Source of the DNA: Nocardioides sp. Iso805N | GTDB lineage: Bacteria > Actinomycetota > Actinomycetes > Propionibacteriales > Nocardioidaceae | Length of the DNA stretch: 64,000 nucleotides | Assembly: GCF_000364605.1 (NCBI RefSeq) | Contig: NZ_KB822579.1 | Span: 248,001-312,000 of the forward strand | Direction of reading: 5' to 3' | In this document: one piece after another, positions 43,968-52,407 of the stretch | Position numbering within the stretch: position 1 is the stretch's first letter | How the letters are laid out: the number at the start of each line of letters is the position of its first letter | Program-made: the position numbers and the translations under genes | Notes under the pieces: generated by a model | Seen by the model: the letters and a program-made list of their open reading frames with translations, nothing else | Told to the model about the DNA's origin: nothing | The model's database searches: none

Positions 43968-44968
43968 CGCGCCTGCCGCCGCTCCTGGGGCCGGCTGCGG
44001 ACGCCGATGTTCGCCGCTTCGCCGCCGGCGTGGAACAGCGAGACGAAGTAGAGCGGGCGCTGCTTGGACTCCAGGAACGTGCGCCCGACGTACTCGCCGA
44101 CCACGCCGAGGGAGAGCAGCTGGACGCCGCCGAGAAAGAGGATCACCGCCATCAGCGACGGATAGCCGCTGAGGTGGGAGACGCCGAAGACGGTGCGCAC
44201 CAAGATGATCAGCAGGTAGATGAAGGCGAGCATCGAGACGACGATCCCGCAGTACGTCGAGATCCGCAGCGGAGCCGTGGTGAAGGAGGTGATGCCCTCG
44301 ATCGCGAGGTCCAGCAGGTTGCTGACCCGCCACTTGGTGGTGCCGGCCGTCCGCGGGTCACGGTCGAAGAGGATCTCCTTCTTGCGGAACCCCACCAGGC
44401 TGAACATGCCCTTGGTGTAGCGCTCGGACTCGCGGAAGCGACGCATCGCCTCCAGCGCCCGGCGGGAGAGCAGCCGGAAGTCGCCGGTGTCGCGCTGGAT
44501 CGGCACCCGGGTGGTGCGCTGGAGCATCCGGTAGAAGATCCGGGACGTGCTCTTCTTGAACCAGGTCTCTCCGCGTCGAGCGGCGCGCCGGGCGTAGACG
44601 TCGTCGTACCCCTCGTGCCAGGCCTCGAGCATCTGGCCGATCAGCTCGGGCGGGTCCTGGAGGTCCGCATCGATGATCACCATCGCGTCCGCGTCGACAT
44701 GGTCGATGCCGGCCGCCATCGCGATCTCCTTGCCGAAGTTGCGCGACAGGCTCAGGTAGGCGGCCCGAGGCTCGTTGTCGGCGAAGCTCGCGATCTCCTC
44801 GAGGGTGTTGTCGCTGCTGCCGTCGTCGACGAAGAAGAACGTGAAGTCGTACTCGGTCAGCGAATCGGCCAATGAGGTCAACCGCGGCATCAGGACCGGC
44901 AACGACTCTTCCTCGTTGTAGGCAGGGATCATGATGCACACGGTCGGACGCGCGCCGAGCTCGGTCAT
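43964..44968 (-). CDS. GT2 glycosyltransferase (GtrB/DPM1-like) with two C-terminal helices
   Basis: 334-residue GtrB-like enzyme that would attach a sugar to undecaprenyl phosphate. N-terminal GT2 domain: CIMIPAYNEEESLPVL, FFFVDDGSSDNTL, MVIIDADLQDPPELIGQM, and RDTGDFRLLSRRALE. Two membrane segments lie near residues 235-300. ATG 44968 has GAGGAGGA upstream and starts one base after the previous stop. It overlaps gtrA downstream. The neighbouring gene encodes a paralogue, so two different sugars may be activated. Confidence 0.88.
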   Translation of the reverse strand: MTELGARPTVCIMIPAYNEEESLPVLMPRLTSLADSLTEYDFTFFFVDDGSSDNTLEEIASFADNEPRAAYLSLSRNFGKEIAMAAGIDHVDADAMVIIDADLQDPPELIGQMLEAWHEGYDDVYARRAARRGETWFKKSTSRIFYRMLQRTTRVPIQRDTGDFRLLSRRALEAMRRFRESERYTKGMFSLVGFRKKEILFDRDPRTAGTTKWRVSNLLDLAIEGITSFTTAPLRISTYCGIVVSMLAFIYLLIILVRTVFGVSHLSGYPSLMAVILFLGGVQLLSLGVVGEYVGRTFLESKQRPLYFVSLFHAGGEAANIGVRSRPQERRQAR

Positions 44969-44969
44969 G

Positions 44970-45995
44970 CTAGGTGTCCTCCTCGAGATGCCCGCGTGAT
45001 GACAACGGGTGTGTCGGGTCGAGGTCATGCCGCGGGGCTTCACCGGATCCGCGTGCCGCGAGCGCCACCGAGTAGAGGGGGCGGTCGAGCACCTCGACGT
45101 AGGTGCGGCCGACGTAGCTGCCGATCACCCCCAGCACGATCAGCTGGACGCCGCCGAGGAAGAACATCGCCACAGCGAGGAAGGCCCACCCGGGGACGGA
45201 GTCGTCCGGGTCCAGCAGCCGTACGCCGAGGACGTAGAAGATGCCCACCAGCGAGAGGCCCGAGATCAGCAGGCCGAGATGGGAGATGAGTCGCAGCGGC
45301 TGGGTCGAGAAGCCCATGATGCCGTCCGCGGCGAGTCGCAGCATCTTGCTGAGGGGGTACTTGGACTCGCCGGCAAGTCGCTCGTCGCGGTCGAAGAGCA
45401 GCGCCTCCTGGCGGAAGCCGACCTGGGCGACGATGCCACGCATGAAGCGGTTGTGCTCGCGATACTTCGCGACCTCGTTGACCACCCGGCGGTCCATCAG
45501 CCGGAAGTCGCCGACGTTGCGAGGGATCGGGGTATCGGCGATGCGGTCGAGCACCCAGTAGAAGGCCGTCGCCGTACCGCGCTTGAAGGGAGTGTCCTGT
45601 CGTGAGCGGCGCTGCGCATAGACGACGTCGGCGCCGGCCTCCCAGCGTTGGAGGAGTTCCATGCTCACCGCGGGTGGGTCCTGCAGGTCGGTATCCATCA
45701 CGATCACCGCGTCGGCCTCGGCCGCGTGGGCGGCGTCGATGCCGGCGGTGACGGCGAGCTGATGGCCGAAGTTGCGGGCCAGGCTGAGCACCGTGACCCG
45801 CTCGTCCTTCTCCCGGAGTGCGAGCAGCCGATCCAGCGAGCCGTCCTGCGAGCCGTCGTCGACGTAGACGAACTCGTAGGCGAGGTCGGGTCGGGTCCCG
45901 GTGGCAGCCACCAGCGCGTCGTGGAACACGGCGATGATGTCCGCCTCGTTGAAGACAGGCAGCACGTAGGCGACGCGACGGGGGCGATCGGTCAT
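44970..45995 (-). CDS. GT2 glycosyltransferase (GtrB/ArnC-like), paralogue of the next gene
   Basis: 341-residue relative of the following GT2 protein: VAYVLPVFNEADIIAVF, YVDDGSQDGSLDRLL, VIVMDTDLQDPPAVSMEL, NVGDFRLMDRRVV, and two C-terminal membrane segments. It is the first gene of the surface-glycan operon. ATG 45995 is ten bases from TAGAGT (46006-46011 on the minus strand), so it has a very short leader. A longer open frame continues upstream into the YbhB-like gene but is not family-like. Confidence 0.87.
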   Translation of the reverse strand: MTDRPRRVAYVLPVFNEADIIAVFHDALVAATGTRPDLAYEFVYVDDGSQDGSLDRLLALREKDERVTVLSLARNFGHQLAVTAGIDAAHAAEADAVIVMDTDLQDPPAVSMELLQRWEAGADVVYAQRRSRQDTPFKRGTATAFYWVLDRIADTPIPRNVGDFRLMDRRVVNEVAKYREHNRFMRGIVAQVGFRQEALLFDRDERLAGESKYPLSKMLRLAADGIMGFSTQPLRLISHLGLLISGLSLVGIFYVLGVRLLDPDDSVPGWAFLAVAMFFLGGVQLIVLGVIGSYVGRTYVEVLDRPLYSVALAARGSGEAPRHDLDPTHPLSSRGHLEEDT

Positions 45996-46075
45996 GGTGT
46001 CGGTGACTCTATCGGCGAGGCGCAACCGGACGGTGAGCGACAGGCCTGCTCGACCGTGTCGGTACCGGCCGTGGG

Positions 46076-46603
46076 TCAGTGCCGGTAGGTGCCGTGCAGG
46101 ATGGCGCGGCCCGCGGTCTTGAACGCGAGGTTGAAGCTGACGACCGCAGGGGTGGCGTCGCTGTCGACCCCGAGCGTCTCCTCGGTCACCGCGTGCACCA
46201 CGAAGAAGTAGCGGTGCACCTGGTCCCCGGCGGGCGGGGCCGCACCGACGAAGGCCTTCTCGCCCATGTCGTTGCGGCACATGAACGCATCGCCGGGCAG
46301 GTCGGCATCGGCGGCACCGATGCCGGTCGGCAGGCTGGTCACGTCGGCCGGAACGTCGACCAGGACCCAGTGCCAGAAGCCGCTCGGCGTAGGCGCGTCG
46401 GGGTCGAAGCAGGTCACGGTGTAGCTCTTGGTGCCCTCGGGCGCGTCGCTCCACGTCAACTGCGGCGAGGTGTTGCCGAACTCGGCCACCTGGTCGTCCT
46501 TGAGCGGCTCACCGGCGGCGACGTCGCTGCTGGTGAGGTTGAAGCTCGGGGCTGCCGGCAGCAACGGGTAGGGGTCCGGGGTCACCGGGCGGTCGAGCGA
46601 CAT
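46076..46603 (-). CDS. YbhB/YbcL-family (PEBP-like) protein
   Basis: 175-residue protein of the phosphatidylethanolamine-binding protein fold. Family segments are NTSPQLTWSDAPEGTKSYTVTCFDPDAPTPSGFWHWVLVDVPADVTSLPTG (in part), and VHRYFFVVHAV. The bacterial role is unknown; relatives bind anionic ligands. GGAGGA lies before ATG 46603. It is upstream of, and on the same strand as, the glycan cluster but separated from it by 80 bases. Confidence 0.88.
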   Translation of the reverse strand: MSLDRPVTPDPYPLLPAAPSFNLTSSDVAAGEPLKDDQVAEFGNTSPQLTWSDAPEGTKSYTVTCFDPDAPTPSGFWHWVLVDVPADVTSLPTGIGAADADLPGDAFMCRNDMGEKAFVGAAPPAGDQVHRYFFVVHAVTEETLGVDSDATPAVVSFNLAFKTAGRAILHGTYRH

Positions 46604-46756
46604 GCGTCCTCCTGCTGGTCTGGATGCTGATCTGTGCGTGTGTGCGCCGGTCTGGATCGGGACGGCTCCTACCGGCTCGCCGTGTCGATCACGAACGTAG
46701 TCCGTTCTACGGGCCCGCGTCAGGCCGGGTACGTCGCGGCACGCGAGAATGTACCC

Positions 46757-48034
46757 GTGGATGAGAACACCCCGGCGCCGGCTCCCTCATATCCGGCCCA
46801 TCCGGCAGGTTCGGCTGACGCCGACCTGCTCACGCCGTACCCGGTCGGGCTGCTGCTACGCGGACGGCGCGTCGTCGTCGTGGGCGGCGGACACGTCGCC
46901 CAGCGGCGGGTCCCGACGCTGATCGCCGCTGGCGCCGAGGTTGTGGTCGTCTCCCCGGAGGTGACGCCGGCGATCGAGGGGCTCGGCGAGGAGATCACCT
47001 GGCTCCGGCGACCGTTCGAGGAGCCCGATCTCGACGGCGCCTGGTACGCCATCGCGGCCACGGACTCGGCCGTGGTGAACGAGGCCGTCACCCGGGCGGC
47101 CGAGGAGCGCCGGATCTTCTGCGTCCGCTCGGACGATGCCAGCCACGGCACCGCGTGGACACCGGCCGTAGGCCGGCACGACGGCGTCACCGTCGCGGTG
47201 CTGAGCAACCGAGAACCGCGCCGGTCGGCGGCGCTGCGCGACGCGGTGGTCGAAGGGATGCGCGAGGGGCGTATCGCCGCCCGTACCTCTGCCACCCACA
47301 CGCCGGGCGTCACGCTGGTGGGCGGCGGCCCCGGTGACCCGGAGCTGATCACGGTCGCGGGTCGCAAGGCGCTGATGGAGGCCGATGTCGTCGTTGCCGA
47401 CCGGCTCGCCCCGCGCGAGCTGCTCGCCGAGCTGCCGGCCGACGTGGAGCTCATCGACGTGGCCAAGCTCCCGCGTGGCCGCTCGGCGGCCCAGGAGGAG
47501 ATCAACCGGGTGATCGTCGAGCAGGCGCTCGCCGGCAAGCGGGTGGCCCGGTTCAAGGGCGGCGACAACTTCGTCTTCGGCCGCGGCTACGAGGAGATCA
47601 TCGCCTGCCGCGAGGCGGGGGTTCCGGTGACGGTGATCCCCGGGCTCACCTCGCCGGTCTCGGTCCCGGGGCTGGCCGGCGTGCCGGTGACCCACCGTGG
47701 TGTCACCCACGAGTTCACCGTCATCTCCGGGCACCTGCCGCCGGGGCATCCCGAGTCGCTGACCAACTGGACCGCCGTCGCGCAGTTGCGCGGGACACTC
47801 GTGCTGATGATGGCGGTGGAGAACGCCCCCGCCATCGCCAGTGCGCTGCTCGTCGCCGGGCGGGACCCCGGCGTGCCGGTGGCAGTGATCTGCGACGGCT
47901 CGATGCCGACGGAGCGCACCGTGCTGGCCACGCTCGGGACGCTCGCCGATGTGCTGGACCGGGAGGCGGTGCGCCCGCCGGCGATCATCGTGGTCGGCGA
48001 GGTCGTCCGGGTGGCGCATCCCGACGCGTTCTAA
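46757..48034 (+). CDS. cobA: Fused precorrin-2 dehydrogenase / uroporphyrinogen-III C-methyltransferase
   Basis: 425-residue bifunctional enzyme of siroheme/B12 synthesis. N-terminal domain (about residues 25-170) binds NAD: RRVVVVGGGHVAQRR. The C-terminal domain is a SAM-dependent uroporphyrinogen-III methyltransferase: LVGGGPGDPELITVAGR, ARFKGGDNFVFGRG, VIPGLTSPVSVPGLAGVPVTHRG (in part). It resembles the CysG arrangement in reduced form; ferrochelatase activity cannot be judged. I place the start at GTG 46757; the open frame extends upstream to 46634, so this start is not certain. Confidence 0.88.
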   Translation: MDENTPAPAPSYPAHPAGSADADLLTPYPVGLLLRGRRVVVVGGGHVAQRRVPTLIAAGAEVVVVSPEVTPAIEGLGEEITWLRRPFEEPDLDGAWYAIAATDSAVVNEAVTRAAEERRIFCVRSDDASHGTAWTPAVGRHDGVTVAVLSNREPRRSAALRDAVVEGMREGRIAARTSATHTPGVTLVGGGPGDPELITVAGRKALMEADVVVADRLAPRELLAELPADVELIDVAKLPRGRSAAQEEINRVIVEQALAGKRVARFKGGDNFVFGRGYEEIIACREAGVPVTVIPGLTSPVSVPGLAGVPVTHRGVTHEFTVISGHLPPGHPESLTNWTAVAQLRGTLVLMMAVENAPAIASALLVAGRDPGVPVAVICDGSMPTERTVLATLGTLADVLDREAVRPPAIIVVGEVVRVAHPDAF

Positions 48035-48064
48035 CGCTGCTGACTGTGCGGGCTGGGTAGGGCG

Positions 48065-48189
48065 GGGGCGTCGGGTTCGGCCCCGGGGCCCCTCGGGACA
48101 AGCCTCGCTCCGCACCTCGCTCGTCCCTCACGACGCGCTCCGGCTGCGGCAGCGTCCCTTCGCAGCCCCGTGTCCGGACCCGACGCCCC
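48065..48189. repeat. Long inverted repeat (16-bp arms) between convergent genes
   Basis: Arms at 48065-48080 (GGGGCGTCGGGT, then TCGG) and 48174-48189 are reverse complements with one mismatch, separated by 93 bases. Weaker complementarity continues outside both arms, so nearly the whole 180-base gap between the two convergent genes may fold. No transposase or target-site duplication was seen. Confidence 0.6.
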
Positions 48190-48214
48190 GACCCGACGGT
48201 CCGCACGGCACTCG

Positions 48215-49018
48215 TCAGCGGCGAGCTGTGACGTAGCAGGCCACAGCCGTGGCGGCGGCGACGTTGAGCGAGTCGACGCCCGCATGCATCGGGATGATGG
48301 CGCGCCGCGCTGCGGTGTGCTCCCACCGCTCGGTCAGGCCGTGGCCCTCCGAGCCGAGCACCAGCGCCACCTTGTCGACCCCGGCCACCGCATCCTCGAT
48401 CGCGACCGAGTCCTCGGCCAAGGTCAGGGCGACGGTGGTGAAACCGGCTCGCTCGAGCATCGGCAGGGCGTCGTACCAGTGGTCCAGTCGCGTCCACGGC
48501 ACCGAGAAGACGGTGCCCATGGCGACCTTGATCGAGCGCCGGTAGAGCGGGTCGGCGCACCGCGGCGCAAGCAGGACGGCGTCGAAGCCGAGCGCTGCGC
48601 CGCAACGGAAGATCGCCCCCACGTTGGTGTGGTCGACGATGTCCTCGAGCACGAGCACCGAGCGTGCACCGGCCAGCACCGAATCCACCGACGGCAGCGG
48701 GCGTCGCTGCATCGAGGCGAGCGCGCCCCGGTGGACGTGGAAGCCGGTGACCTCTTCGGCCAGCTTCTCCGAGACCACGTAGCAGGGCGCCTCGGAGGAG
48801 TCGAGCACCTCGGCCAGTCCGTCGAGCCACCGCGGCGCCATCAGGAAGGAGCGCGCGTCGAAGCCGGCAGCAGCCGCCCGGCGTACGACCTTCTCGCCCT
48901 CGGCCAGGAAGAGGCCCTGGTCGGCCTCGATCGACTTGCGCAGCTCGACATCGCGCAGGTCGCGGTAGTCGGCTAGCCGGGGGTCGTCGGCGGAGGTGAT
49001 GTCGATCAGCTGTGCCAT
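48215..49018 (-). CDS. SpoU/TrmH-family RNA 2'-O-methyltransferase
   Basis: 267-residue SPOUT methyltransferase. An N-terminal substrate-binding domain (LFLAEGEKVVRRAAAAGFD) is followed by the knotted catalytic domain: VLEDIVDHTNVGAIFRCGAALG, VALVLGSEGHGL and IIPMHAGVDSLNVAAATAVACY, the three SpoU motifs. The target is rRNA or tRNA. ATG 49018 (MAQLIDITS) is chosen; the longer open frame upstream overlaps the peptide deformylase gene. It follows def after 13 bases. Confidence 0.88.
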   Translation of the reverse strand: MAQLIDITSADDPRLADYRDLRDVELRKSIEADQGLFLAEGEKVVRRAAAAGFDARSFLMAPRWLDGLAEVLDSSEAPCYVVSEKLAEEVTGFHVHRGALASMQRRPLPSVDSVLAGARSVLVLEDIVDHTNVGAIFRCGAALGFDAVLLAPRCADPLYRRSIKVAMGTVFSVPWTRLDHWYDALPMLERAGFTTVALTLAEDSVAIEDAVAGVDKVALVLGSEGHGLTERWEHTAARRAIIPMHAGVDSLNVAAATAVACYVTARR

Positions 49019-49031
49019 GCGGCCGAGCCGA

Positions 49032-49634
49032 TCAGGCGGGCCAGCCGGGCGGGAAGTCCTTGGCTGCCTTGTCGTGCTGCTTCTGCAGCCTCTTGCGCGC
49101 CTTGGTCGCGATCCGGTCGCCGAAGACGGTGCCGGCGGTGTGGTCGGTCTCGTGCTGCAGGCAGCGCGCGAGCAGACCGTCACCCTCGAAGTGCACCGGC
49201 TCGCCGTCGAGCCCGACGCCGTCCACGGCCGCGAAGTCGGGCCGAGCGCAGTCGACGAAGGCGCCGGGGAAGGACAGGCAGCCCTCCTGGTCCTCGTCGA
49301 GGACGCGGTCGCGGCCCTCGGGCAGCGTCAGGACGGGGTTGCACACGACGCCCACGGTGCGCTCGCCGGAGGCATCGGGGCAGTCGAAGACGAAGATCGC
49401 CAGGTCCTCGCCGACCTGGCAGCCGGCCAGGCCGACGCCGTCGGCGGCATACATCGTGGCGACCATGTCGGCGGCGACGGCACGCAGGGCGTCGTCGAAG
49501 ACCGTGACCTGCTGCTGGGCTCGGTGCATGACCGGCGTGCCCCAGCGGGTCATCGGGCGGACAGTCCCACCGTCGGGGAGCGGACCGTGCGGAGCGTTCA
49601 CCCGCTCGTCAGCGGCTGCGGTGGAGTCGTTCAC
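49032..49634 (-). CDS. def: Peptide deformylase
   Basis: 200-residue metallohydrolase that removes the formyl group from new proteins. Motifs: GVGLAGCQ (66-73), EGCLS (117-121) and HETDH (161-165), giving metal ligands C119, H161 and H165 and catalytic E162. Compared with the usual GxGLAAxQ the second alanine is glycine. GTG 49634 follows TAGGCT (49641-49646 on the minus strand) by six bases, a leaderless start. It is divergent from the acyl-CoA dehydrogenase operon. Confidence 0.94.
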   Translation of the reverse strand: MNDSTAAADERVNAPHGPLPDGGTVRPMTRWGTPVMHRAQQQVTVFDDALRAVAADMVATMYAADGVGLAGCQVGEDLAIFVFDCPDASGERTVGVVCNPVLTLPEGRDRVLDEDQEGCLSFPGAFVDCARPDFAAVDGVGLDGEPVHFEGDGLLARCLQHETDHTAGTVFGDRIATKARKRLQKQHDKAAKDFPPGWPA

Positions 49635-49695
49635 GGGGGAAGCCTAACCGTCGCACCGGTGTGAGCCGACCCACGGGTGAGGTCATGGACCAAGG

Positions 49696-49712
49696 TGTAA
49701 CTGCGAGTTACA
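49696..49712. promoter_or_regulatory. Perfect 17-bp palindrome over the -10 of the acyl-CoA dehydrogenase operon
   Basis: TGTAACT-GCG-AGTTACA has perfect 7-base arms and a 3-base centre. Its last bases are part of TACAGT (49709-49714), the -10 box six bases before ATG 49721. This is the expected geometry for a TetR-family repressor site controlling fatty-acid degradation genes; the regulator is not encoded next to it. Confidence 0.75.
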
Positions 49713-49720
49713 GTGCCACC

Positions 49721-51112
49721 ATGTCCCTCCTCCAGATCCTCAAGGGCGGCGGTCGTCACGGTGTGCCGTCCACCGAGAACCGTGACCCGATCGGCTTCGC
49801 CGTCGCCGGCCTGAACCGGCTGGCGCAGAGCGACCTCCTCGACAAGTGGGGTGTTCGTCGCCAGACCGAGAAAGGCGTCTTCACCGTTACCCGCAGCGGC
49901 TTCAAGATGGCCACCAACGCGGGGCGGAGCTTCAAGCGGGCCGGCAACCGCAGCAAGGCGGGCGTGCGGGTGCCGAGCGCCACGCCGAAGGGCATCTTCG
50001 ACCTGACGCCGAGCGAGGACGAGCAGATGCTCGTGGACGTCGTGAGTGAGTACGCCGCCGAGGTGCTGCGTCCGGCCGCCCACGACGCGGACGAGGCCTG
50101 CACGGCTCCCGAGGAGGTGCTCAAGGCCAGCCTCGAGATCGGTCTGCCCATCCTCGGTGTGCCGGAGGCGCTCGGCGGGATCTCAGAGACCCGGTCCGCT
50201 ACGGCCGGCACGCTGGTCGCCGAGGCGCTGGCGAAGGGCGACCTGGGCCTGGCGGTCTCGGTGCTCGCTCCTGGTGCCGTCGCGACCGCGCTCGGCCTGT
50301 GGGGCACCGACGAGCAGCAGCAGACCTACCTGCCGCCCTTCGTCGACGGCACGGCCACCGGGCCCGGTGGTGAGCGCAGCGTCCCGGCGGCCAGCCTGGC
50401 GCTGAACGAGCCGACAGTGCTCTTCGACGTACTCGCCCCGGCGACGACCGCCACCCGCGCCGGTGACGGCTTCGTGCTCAACGGCGTCAAGTCGCTGGTC
50501 GCTCGCGGCAGCGAGGCCGAGCTGTTCGTGGTCGGCGCGTCCCTGGATGGCAGCCCGACGCTCTTCCTGGTCGAGTCCTCCGCGGCGGGTCTCTCGCTCG
50601 AGGGTGACCCGGGCATGGGCGTGCGCGCGGCCGGGATGACTCGCCTCGTGCTCGCCGACGTGAGGGTCTCGGCGGATGCGGTGCTCGGCGCCACCGATGG
50701 CACCACCTACACCGAGTGCGTCCGACTTGCCAGGCTCGGCTGGTGCGCGCTGGCCCTGGGCACCGCGCAGGCGGTGCTCGACTACGTCACGCCGTACGTC
50801 AAGGAGCGACAGGCGTTCGGCGAGCCGATCGCGCACCGCCAGGCGGTCGCGTTCGCGGTCGCCAACATGGCGATCGAGCTGCAGGCGATGCGGCTGGTGA
50901 CCTACAAGGCCGCGTCGCGGGTCGCGCAGGGCATCGACGCCTCTCGTGAGATCGGGCTGGCCCGCAAGCTCTGCGCCGACAAGGCGATGCAGATCGGCCT
51001 GGACGGTGTGCAGCTGCTGGGTGGCCACGGCTTCACCAAGGAACACCCCGTCGAGCGGTGGTACCGCGACCTGCGCGCCATCGGGATCATGGAAGGGACG
51101 GTGCTCGTCTGA
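49721..51112 (+). CDS. Acyl-CoA dehydrogenase (first of pair)
   Basis: 463-residue FAD-dependent acyl-CoA dehydrogenase-family protein. After an unusual ~90-residue basic N-terminal region (MSLLQILKGGGRHGVPSTEN, then RSGFKMATNAGRSFKRAGNR), the family fold begins at FDLTPSEDEQMLVDVVSEYAAEV and ends with VKERQAFGEPIAHRQAVAF and QLLGGHGFTKEHPVERWYRD. ATG 49721 follows TACAGT at six bases, so it is probably leaderless. It overlaps the second dehydrogenase gene by one base; such pairs often form heteromers with one active subunit. Confidence 0.88.
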   Translation: MSLLQILKGGGRHGVPSTENRDPIGFAVAGLNRLAQSDLLDKWGVRRQTEKGVFTVTRSGFKMATNAGRSFKRAGNRSKAGVRVPSATPKGIFDLTPSEDEQMLVDVVSEYAAEVLRPAAHDADEACTAPEEVLKASLEIGLPILGVPEALGGISETRSATAGTLVAEALAKGDLGLAVSVLAPGAVATALGLWGTDEQQQTYLPPFVDGTATGPGGERSVPAASLALNEPTVLFDVLAPATTATRAGDGFVLNGVKSLVARGSEAELFVVGASLDGSPTLFLVESSAAGLSLEGDPGMGVRAAGMTRLVLADVRVSADAVLGATDGTTYTECVRLARLGWCALALGTAQAVLDYVTPYVKERQAFGEPIAHRQAVAFAVANMAIELQAMRLVTYKAASRVAQGIDASREIGLARKLCADKAMQIGLDGVQLLGGHGFTKEHPVERWYRDLRAIGIMEGTVLV

Positions 51113-52326
51113 TGGCGATCAACCTCGAGGACCCGAAGAAGTTCCGACCGCTGCGTGACCAGGTGCACCAGGTCGCGATGAACATGCTGCGGCCGATCAG
51201 CCGCAAGTACGACAAGGCCGAGCACGCCTATCCCAAGGAGCTCGACATGCTGGCGGCGATGGCCGACGGCCTGGCTGAGTCCGGTGCCGGCGAGGGCGCG
51301 GGTGCCGCCGGCGTACGTCGCGAGGAGTCGGCCGACGACGGCAACGTCAAGAACGGCTCGAACCTGGCGTCGGTGATGACCATCGCGGAGATGTGCTGGG
51401 GTGATGTCGGGCTGCTGCTCTCGATGCCGCGACAGGGCCTGGGCAACTCCGCCATCGCCTCGGTGGCCAACGAGGAGCAGGCCGAGCGGTTCAAGGGCGT
51501 GTGGGCGTCGATGGCGATCACGGAGCCGTCCTTCGGCTCGGACTCCGCCCAGGTCGGGACGACAGCGGTCAAGGACGGCGACCACTACGTCCTCAACGGC
51601 GAGAAGATCTTCGTCACCTCCGGTGAGCGCTCGGACGCCGTGGTGGTGTGGGCGACGTTGGACAAGTCGCTGGGGCGGGCCGCGATCAAGTCGTTCGTGG
51701 TCCCGAAGGGCACGCCGGGCATGAAGGTCGAGCGGCTCGAGCACAAGCTCGGCATCAAGGCCTCGGACACCGCCACCATCACCTTCACCGATTGTCGGGT
51801 GCCGGCCGAGAACCTGCTGGGCAACCCTGAGGTGAACACCAACGAGGGCTTCGCCGGCGCGATGGCGACCTTCGACAACACTCGTCCGCTGGTCGCGGCG
51901 ATGGCGGTCGGCTGTGCCCGAGCCTCGTTGGACCTCACCCGGGAGCTGCTGGCCAAGGCCGGCGTCGAGGTCGACTACGACCGGCCGGCGCAGCTTCAGA
52001 GCGCGGCGGCGGCGAAGTTCCTGCAGATGGAGGCCGACTGGGAGGGCGCCTACCTGCTCACCCTGCAGGCGGCGTGGATGGCCGACAACCGCAAGCCCAA
52101 CTCGCTGGAGGCTTCGATGGCCAAGGCGAAGGCCGGCAGGGTCGGCTCGGACATCACGCTCTCGTGCGTCGAGCTGTGCTCGTCGGTGGGATACGTCGAG
52201 ACCGAGCTGCTGGAGAAGTGGTCGCGCGACTCCAAGATCCTCGACATCTTCGAGGGCACCCAGCAGATCCAGCAGCTGATCGTGGCGCGGCGCGTGCTCG
52301 GCCTGAGCAGCGCCGAGCTGAAGTGA
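51112..52326 (+). CDS. Acyl-CoA dehydrogenase (second of pair)
   Basis: 404-residue acyl-CoA dehydrogenase-family partner: MAITEPSFGSDSAQVGTTA (flavin and substrate site), VLNGEKIFVTSGERSDAVVV, and the C-terminal ILDIFEGTQQIQQLIVARRVLG. The EGT motif region carries the usual base position in this family. The ATG at 51112 overlaps the previous stop (TGATG). The upstream palindrome suggests that both are induced together by a lipid signal. Confidence 0.9.
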   Translation: MAINLEDPKKFRPLRDQVHQVAMNMLRPISRKYDKAEHAYPKELDMLAAMADGLAESGAGEGAGAAGVRREESADDGNVKNGSNLASVMTIAEMCWGDVGLLLSMPRQGLGNSAIASVANEEQAERFKGVWASMAITEPSFGSDSAQVGTTAVKDGDHYVLNGEKIFVTSGERSDAVVVWATLDKSLGRAAIKSFVVPKGTPGMKVERLEHKLGIKASDTATITFTDCRVPAENLLGNPEVNTNEGFAGAMATFDNTRPLVAAMAVGCARASLDLTRELLAKAGVEVDYDRPAQLQSAAAAKFLQMEADWEGAYLLTLQAAWMADNRKPNSLEASMAKAKAGRVGSDITLSCVELCSSVGYVETELLEKWSRDSKILDIFEGTQQIQQLIVARRVLGLSSAELK

Positions 52327-52407
52327 GCGCCTCCCGCCGCCGCGCGGCTCACGTACGCCGAGCCCGTCGAGGTGTCTGCTGAGCGTGGCATCCGTACCGT
52401 GTGCGCC

